A DNA stretch of 64,000 nt from Neohoeflea coraliihabitans (GTDB lineage Bacteria; Pseudomonadota; Alphaproteobacteria; Rhizobiales; Rhizobiaceae). A program made the position numbers and the translations under genes. This document shows, piece by piece, positions 59,866 through 64,000 of this stretch; the first letter of the stretch is position 1; the number at the start of each line of letters is the position of its first letter. The notes below the pieces were generated by a model that searched no databases, was not told where the DNA came from, and saw nothing but the letters and a program-made list of their open reading frames with translations. The stretch lies in contig NZ_JAHWQX010000002.1 of assembly GCF_019334345.1 (NCBI RefSeq), forward strand, positions 186,001 through 250,000. The letters are read 5' to 3'.

Positions 59866-60826
59866 CGGGCTTGCCTCCCTTCACCTCGGGCGCAGCGGCA
59901 GATGTCGGCGCATGGTCATGGTCGTGGTCATGGTCGGGGCCATGAGCATGATCGGTGAGGCGGCCATCGGCGTCGAGAACGCTGCCGTCGGGCAGATGGG
60001 TGTGGTCATGGTGATGGCGATACAGCGCCAGCGCCGCCGTTCCGTTTCCGAAGAGCTGGCGATAGGCCCGGCTTTCCACGACGGCGGTCGGCGTGCCTTC
60101 GCAGCAGACATGGCCATTCAGGCAGATCACCCGGTCGGTGGCGGCCATCACAACATGCAGATCGTGCGAGATCAGCAAGACGGCGCAGCCAAGCTCGTCG
60201 CGAATGCGGCGGATCAGCTCGTACAGCGCCACTTCGCCGGCAAAATCGACCCCCTGGACCGGTTCATCGAGCACGAGAAAATCGGGCTTGCGGGCAATGG
60301 CACGGGCCAGCATGGCGCGCTGAAACTCGCCGCCCGACAAGTTGCGGACCTCGGCATCGCGTAGATGGGCGATACCAGTCGCCTCGAGGGCGGCGCGCAT
60401 TTCCCCGTCGGTGAGTTTAGTGGTCAGGCGCATGAAGCGCTGCACGGTCAGCGGCAAGGTCCAGTCGATCTGGATCTTCTGCGGCACATAGCTGACCTTC
60501 AGACGGCGGCGGCGATGCACCGTACCGGCATGCGGCTTGAGAATGCCGAGCGCCAGTTTGGCCGTCGTCGACTTGCCGGAGCCGTTGGGTCCGATCAGCG
60601 TCACGATCTCGCCGGGAGCGATTGCGAGATCAACGCCGCGCACCAGCCAGCGGTCGGGACCGCGAAAGCCGACACCCCGCAGGTCCACCAGCGGCTCGTC
60701 TCGTAAAGATGCGGATGCTCCCGCCGCGCCGGTGCGCCGTGTACTGACGGATGCCCGGCCCGATGGCGCGTCCTTTTCAGGCAAGACCGACGTCGGACGC
60801 GCATTCTCCTGGCTCGATGGGTTCAT
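59858..60826 (-). CDS. znuC: Zinc ABC transporter ATPase ZnuC
   Basis: A 322-residue ATPase with Walker A GPNGSGKST, signature NLSGGEFQR, Walker B FLVLDEPVQGVDF and SHDLHVV. An unusually His/Asp-rich C-terminal tail (HHHDHTHL and DHDHDHDHA) could buffer zinc. The N-terminal ~45 residues before PLVDLRGVGF are a low-complexity extension, so a later start is possible. Confidence 0.93.
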   Translation of the reverse strand: MNPSSQENARPTSVLPEKDAPSGRASVSTRRTGAAGASASLRDEPLVDLRGVGFRGPDRWLVRGVDLAIAPGEIVTLIGPNGSGKSTTAKLALGILKPHAGTVHRRRRLKVSYVPQKIQIDWTLPLTVQRFMRLTTKLTDGEMRAALEATGIAHLRDAEVRNLSGGEFQRAMLARAIARKPDFLVLDEPVQGVDFAGEVALYELIRRIRDELGCAVLLISHDLHVVMAATDRVICLNGHVCCEGTPTAVVESRAYRQLFGNGTAALALYRHHHDHTHLPDGSVLDADGRLTDHAHGPDHDHDHDHAPTSAAAPEVKGGKPDA

Positions 60827-60882
60827 GAATGCACCGTAAAATTTGCGATTGCGCAGCTATGGCACAGCCTGTATGACGTGGC

Positions 60883-60903
60883 AATGTAATATTATAACAT
60901 GAC
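60883..60903. promoter_or_regulatory. Zur box in the znuC/znuA divergent promoter
   Basis: AATGTAATATTATAACATGAC (21 bases; core TGTAATATTATAACATGA) is an AT-rich imperfect palindrome of the type bound by alphaproteobacterial Zur. It lies 15 bases upstream of znuA and between the divergent znu transcripts. Confidence 0.75.
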
Positions 60904-60918
60904 ACCTGGAGCCTGCCG

Positions 60919-62007
60919 ATGCGTCACTCGATCCGATCTTCCTCCACCCCGGTGCACAAGAACCTGTTGGCTGCATCCGCCGCAGCGCTTGTCTTGCTTT
61001 CGGCTGTTTTCGCCGGTGGTTCAGCTCTCGCTGCGCCGCGCGTCGTGGCGACCATCAAGCCGCTGCATTCGCTGGTTGCGGCGGTGATGGATGGTGTTGC
61101 GGTCCCCGACCTGTTGATAGACGGGGGCGGCTCACCGCATGGATACCAGTTGAAGCCATCGCAGGCGGCGGCGCTGCAGGATGCCGATCTGGTCGTCTGG
61201 ATCGGCCCCGAACTGGAAGGCTTCATGGTCAAGGCGCTGGGCACCATTGCCACCAATGCCGAGGCCCTAGCCATGCGCGACGTCGAGGGCGTCATTCTGC
61301 GCGCACCGCGCGCGGGCGGTGCATTCGAGCAGCATAGGGATGCCCATGACGACGCGACCGGTCATACGGATGATGATCACGGCAGTGACGATGACGATCA
61401 TCGGTATGCCACATCCCATGCTGAAGAGCATGCGGGGCACGAAGGCGATGAAGATGACGGGCACGCTCATGACGATGACCATGCCGATGCCATCGACCCG
61501 CATCTCTGGCTTGATCCTGAAAACGGGCGCGAGCTGCTCGAGGCCGTGGCGGTGGCGCTTGCCAAGCTCGATCCGGACAATCGTGCGACCTACCAGGCCA
61601 ATGCGGAGACGCAGAGCGAACGCCTTGCCGAAATCAGCGCCGACATCGGATCGAAACTGCGGCCCCTTGAGGGTCAGCCCTACATCGTCTTTCACGATGC
61701 GTATCATTATTTCGAAGCGCGATTCGGGCTGACTACAGCCGGGGCGATCACGATCAATCCGGAGCTGAAGCCCGGCGCCGAACGGATCGCCGAAATTCGC
61801 GATCTCATCCAGCGTTCGGATACAGTCTGCGTCTTTTCCGAGCCGCAATTTGCTCCTGGGGTCATCGAGCTCGTCACCGAGGGGACCGGTGCACGCCGCG
61901 GCGTCATTGATCCGCTCGGCGCCACGCTGTCTCCCGGCCCGGAAATGTATGGCGCCCTGCTCGAGGACATGGCCGCGACAATGGAGACATGCCTGTCCGA
62001 CAGCTAG
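60919..62007 (+). CDS. znuA: Periplasmic zinc-binding protein ZnuA
   Basis: A 362-residue precursor with a signal peptide ending SALAAP. VVATIKPLHSLVAAVMDG (first His ligand), GGSPHGYQLKPSQ, the DPHLWLDPENGRELLEA motif and FHDAYHYFEARFG give the zinc site. A His/Asp-rich loop spans roughly residues 138-192 (DDHGSDDDDH, DDGHAHDDDH), typical of zinc-specific members. It delivers zinc to ZnuBC. Confidence 0.95.
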   Translation: MRHSIRSSSTPVHKNLLAASAAALVLLSAVFAGGSALAAPRVVATIKPLHSLVAAVMDGVAVPDLLIDGGGSPHGYQLKPSQAAALQDADLVVWIGPELEGFMVKALGTIATNAEALAMRDVEGVILRAPRAGGAFEQHRDAHDDATGHTDDDHGSDDDDHRYATSHAEEHAGHEGDEDDGHAHDDDHADAIDPHLWLDPENGRELLEAVAVALAKLDPDNRATYQANAETQSERLAEISADIGSKLRPLEGQPYIVFHDAYHYFEARFGLTTAGAITINPELKPGAERIAEIRDLIQRSDTVCVFSEPQFAPGVIELVTEGTGARRGVIDPLGATLSPGPEMYGALLEDMAATMETCLSDS

Positions 62008-62009
62008 GT

Positions 62010-62903
62010 TTAAAAACGCGTTGCCGCATCAACGGCGATCACGTCGACCGCGTGGGTCGATTGCTGCTCGCCGGTGGTGCGGACGGCGCCGCGGATCGGA
62101 GCGACATCGGCATAATCGCGCCCGCGGGCGATGAAGATGTGCTCGGCATCGACCTGCACCGCGTTGGTTGGATCATAGTCGATCCAGCCAGCCGCGGCTC
62201 CGCACCAGGCTGACACCCAGGCATGCATGGCGTCGGCGCCTTCCAGACGGGGCTGGCCGGGCGGCGGCTGGGTGCGCAGGACACCGCTGACATAGCCGGC
62301 GGGGATGCCAAGGCTGCGCAGGGCGATGATCATGATATGGGTAAAATCCTGACACACGCCATGGCGGGCGCGAAAAGCTTCGGCGGCCGGGGTATCGACG
62401 GTCGTCGCCTCGGGATCGAACCGCATATCGCGGTGCAAGGCGCGCCCGAGGGCAAAGACCGCTTCGGCGCAATTGCCGGCCCCTCGTGTGACCTCAAGGG
62501 CATAGGCGGCGATTTCTGCCACCTCCGGGGTGCGCGGCGTCGGCGCGATGAAGTGCAGCGGTGAAGCTGGTCCGAGATCACGGCAGGCGGAAAGCTCGCG
62601 CGGCAGATCCTCAAGGGCGGCGGAAAGATCGATGGCCGACGCCGGTCCGGTGACTTCAACGCGCGCCGAGACCTTGAACAAGAGATCCTCCAGCGGCGCA
62701 TCAAAGGCAACCGAGCTGTAGGCATTGCCAAAGAAATCGATGGCATCGCCGCGATGCGCGGGGGGCGGCGTGATGGTCAGGCCGGCGGCGATCAGGCGCT
62801 GATGTCCGGGCCGGGCGGCCGGCATGAGGCGCAACATCTGGCGCACGCCGACGGCGATGTGCGGATAGTGATGCGAGATGATCAGGCGGACATCGTAAAG
62901 CAT
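62010..62903 (-). CDS. Transglutaminase-like protein of the second ligase locus
   Basis: A 297-residue protein. The N-terminal bundle (MLYDVRLIISHHYPHIAVGV) precedes a transglutaminase core with catalytic Cys in HGVCQDFTHIMIIALRSLG, His in AMHAWVSAWCGAAAGWIDYDP and the Asp in YDPTNA. I start at ATG 62903; the longer reading to 62951 starts with TTG and lacks family similarity. It follows the alpha-E fusion protein and is distinct from the copy at 3001. Confidence 0.9.
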   Translation of the reverse strand: MLYDVRLIISHHYPHIAVGVRQMLRLMPAARPGHQRLIAAGLTITPPPAHRGDAIDFFGNAYSSVAFDAPLEDLLFKVSARVEVTGPASAIDLSAALEDLPRELSACRDLGPASPLHFIAPTPRTPEVAEIAAYALEVTRGAGNCAEAVFALGRALHRDMRFDPEATTVDTPAAEAFRARHGVCQDFTHIMIIALRSLGIPAGYVSGVLRTQPPPGQPRLEGADAMHAWVSAWCGAAAGWIDYDPTNAVQVDAEHIFIARGRDYADVAPIRGAVRTTGEQQSTHAVDVIAVDAATRF

Positions 62904-63005
62904 GAAGACGGTTTGAAGCGCGGCATGTCCGACAGCGTTGACCACGGGCAAGGCGATGGTGGTGTTCAGGCCGGTGCGCTTGCTGCTCCTTTGTCTTCGG
63001 GGGCT

Positions 63006-64000
63006 TCAGATCTGGTGAAAATAAGTGGCTTCGATCTGTTCCGACAAGGCCGTGATCTGGTCAGCAACGACCGACAGGGCGGAAGGATCGAGACTGTCCG
63101 TGGTGTGGACGGCAAGATCGGTCGACAGGCGCAAGGCAGTGCGGGCCAGGGGTGAGAGCTGGCGGTTTTCGGCGGCACCCGGCAAGAGGCTGATCTGTTC
63201 GCGGATCTCTTCGGCGTGAAACGCCACCGAGCGCGGGTTGAGCGGGTCGAGGGCGATCAGGTCGACCAGCGATGCGCGGCTGGTATGCACGGAATAGCGG
63301 CGGCGGTGGGTCATGACGCTGTCGGCAACCTCGATGCACAGCTCATAGGCTTCGGGCGTTGTCGGTCCGGCCAGATCGAGCAGCAGGCGTGTCGTTGCCA
63401 GCGCCCGCTCGACCGACCGGCCGAGTGTGAGGAACCGCCAGCCGGAAAAACGGTACATGTTTTCATGCACCAGGCCGGTAAAGCCGGCGATCTTGCGCAG
63501 CAGCACGCCAAGCGCCAGCGCCGCGTCGTCGCCCGGCTGGACGACACCGCGCATCTTCTTGACGGTGTTTTGCAGATCGGCGAGCGCCGACCAGGCGTCG
63601 ACGGAGAACCGGTCGCGCAGCCGCCCGGCGCTGCCGGTGGCGGCAGAGAGCATTTCGACCAGAGCATCGGGAATCCCCTTCCCCGTGCCCAGGTCGCGGG
63701 CGGCAAAGATCGTCTCGAGAAGGGTCAGGACATTCGCCGTGCCGTCGGGCATTTCATCAAGGCGACCATGATAGGCACGCAACAGACGCATGGTCCCCTC
63801 GGCACGCTCGATATAGCGGCCGAGCCAGAAAAGATTGTCGGCAGCGCGCCCCGGCAGCAGACCCGCGGATGGCCGATAGGGGCGTATCGGCGGGCTTTCA
63901 GTGACCGCCTCGGAGACCGACGCCTGTCCGGAAGCCACCCAGACATCGGCCACGGAGCCGCCGCGCCGCAGCGACACGGCCGAGGGATCAGCGCCAGCAG
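63006..64000 (-). CDS. CP-ATP-grasp / alpha-E fusion protein, N-terminus beyond window edge
   Basis: The frame is open to the window edge; its first visible residues, AGADPSAVSLRRGGSVADVW, match the end of the circularly permuted ATP-grasp domain (compare LVVNSSQGGGTKDTW at 2000). After a ~30-residue linker an alpha-E domain follows (RAADNLFWLGRYIERAEGTMRLLRAYH, then GWRFLTLGRSVERALATTRLL). About 330 residues are visible; complete fusions of this type run to over 800. Thus the ligase and alpha-E proteins, separate at 631-2995, are one polypeptide here. Confidence 0.85.
   Translation of the reverse strand, partial: AGADPSAVSLRRGGSVADVWVASGQASVSEAVTESPPIRPYRPSAGLLPGRAADNLFWLGRYIERAEGTMRLLRAYHGRLDEMPDGTANVLTLLETIFAARDLGTGKGIPDALVEMLSAATGSAGRLRDRFSVDAWSALADLQNTVKKMRGVVQPGDDAALALGVLLRKIAGFTGLVHENMYRFSGWRFLTLGRSVERALATTRLLLDLAGPTTPEAYELCIEVADSVMTHRRRYSVHTSRASLVDLIALDPLNPRSVAFHAEEIREQISLLPGAAENRQLSPLARTALRLSTDLAVHTTDSLDPSALSVVADQITALSEQIEATYFHQI

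Overview
The window reads as chromosomal DNA of a GC-rich alphaproteobacterium, most likely of the order Rhizobiales (Hyphomicrobiales). Genes are dense and many are translationally coupled through ATGA or TGATG overlaps. Gene content points the same way: DUF2383, host-attachment and YdeI-type stress proteins, ExoD, a TRAP/hydantoinase catabolic region, a caa3-like oxidase and zur-znuABC. Several promoters match the alphaproteobacterial general-stress sigma factor (EcfG) consensus. The genus cannot be fixed from the sequence alone.

Layout. 1-467: end of an EamA transporter. 631-4703: an Anbu-type operon (circularly permuted ATP-grasp, alpha-E, transglutaminase, Anbu proteasome-like peptidase). 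4854-14197: a membrane protein, a beta-propeller protein, a peroxiredoxin, several stress-type genes, a BaiN-like flavoprotein, a coupled pair of uncharacterised ATP-grasp proteins, and YdeI and DUF302 proteins. 14394-16409: an acyltransferase-SGNH protein. 16887-16963: tRNA-Arg(CCG). 17208-20553: a compact mercury locus (merR, merT, merP, a merF-like gene, a GDCCVxC protein, a reductase-like flavoprotein), followed by a broken ynfA and the stub of an integrase, which looks like a decayed island. 20909-27742: an orphan proteasome-like hydrolase, an HD/LuxR regulator, an exported RidA, a Fic protein, and a MarR regulator facing a three-gene secreted-protein/redoxin operon. 27836-29293: an autotransporter-type outer-membrane protein.

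29525-47349 is a catabolic super-cluster with two halves that converge near 39.7 kb. One half holds SIS, class II aldolase, TetR, isomerase and hydantoinase A/B genes, divergent from an ABC importer. The other holds GntR, a TRAP transporter, a Gfo/Idh/MocA dehydrogenase, a duplicated-domain unknown, an HpcH aldolase and an SDR. 47750-51679 holds an EEP-family protein, a stress-promoter-driven amidoligase plus class-I amidotransferase pair, ExoD and a small hydrophilic protein. 51829-57608 is a six-gene terminal-oxidase operon. 57701-62007 has a lytic transglycosylase and the zinc uptake system with its regulator and Zur box. 62010-64000 is a second transglutaminase/alpha-E/ATP-grasp locus, here with the ligase and alpha-E parts fused, running off the right edge.

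Theme. The window is unusually rich in predicted amide-bond ligases and N-terminal-threonine hydrolases: two CP-ATP-grasp/alpha-E/transglutaminase modules, one Anbu, one orphan proteasome-like protein, one amidoligase-amidotransferase pair and one ATP-grasp pair. Several sit behind GGAAC-N16/17-CGTT-type promoters, which suggests that peptide tagging or turnover chemistry is tied to the general stress response. That link is inference; the individual families are recognisable, but most of their substrates are unknown.
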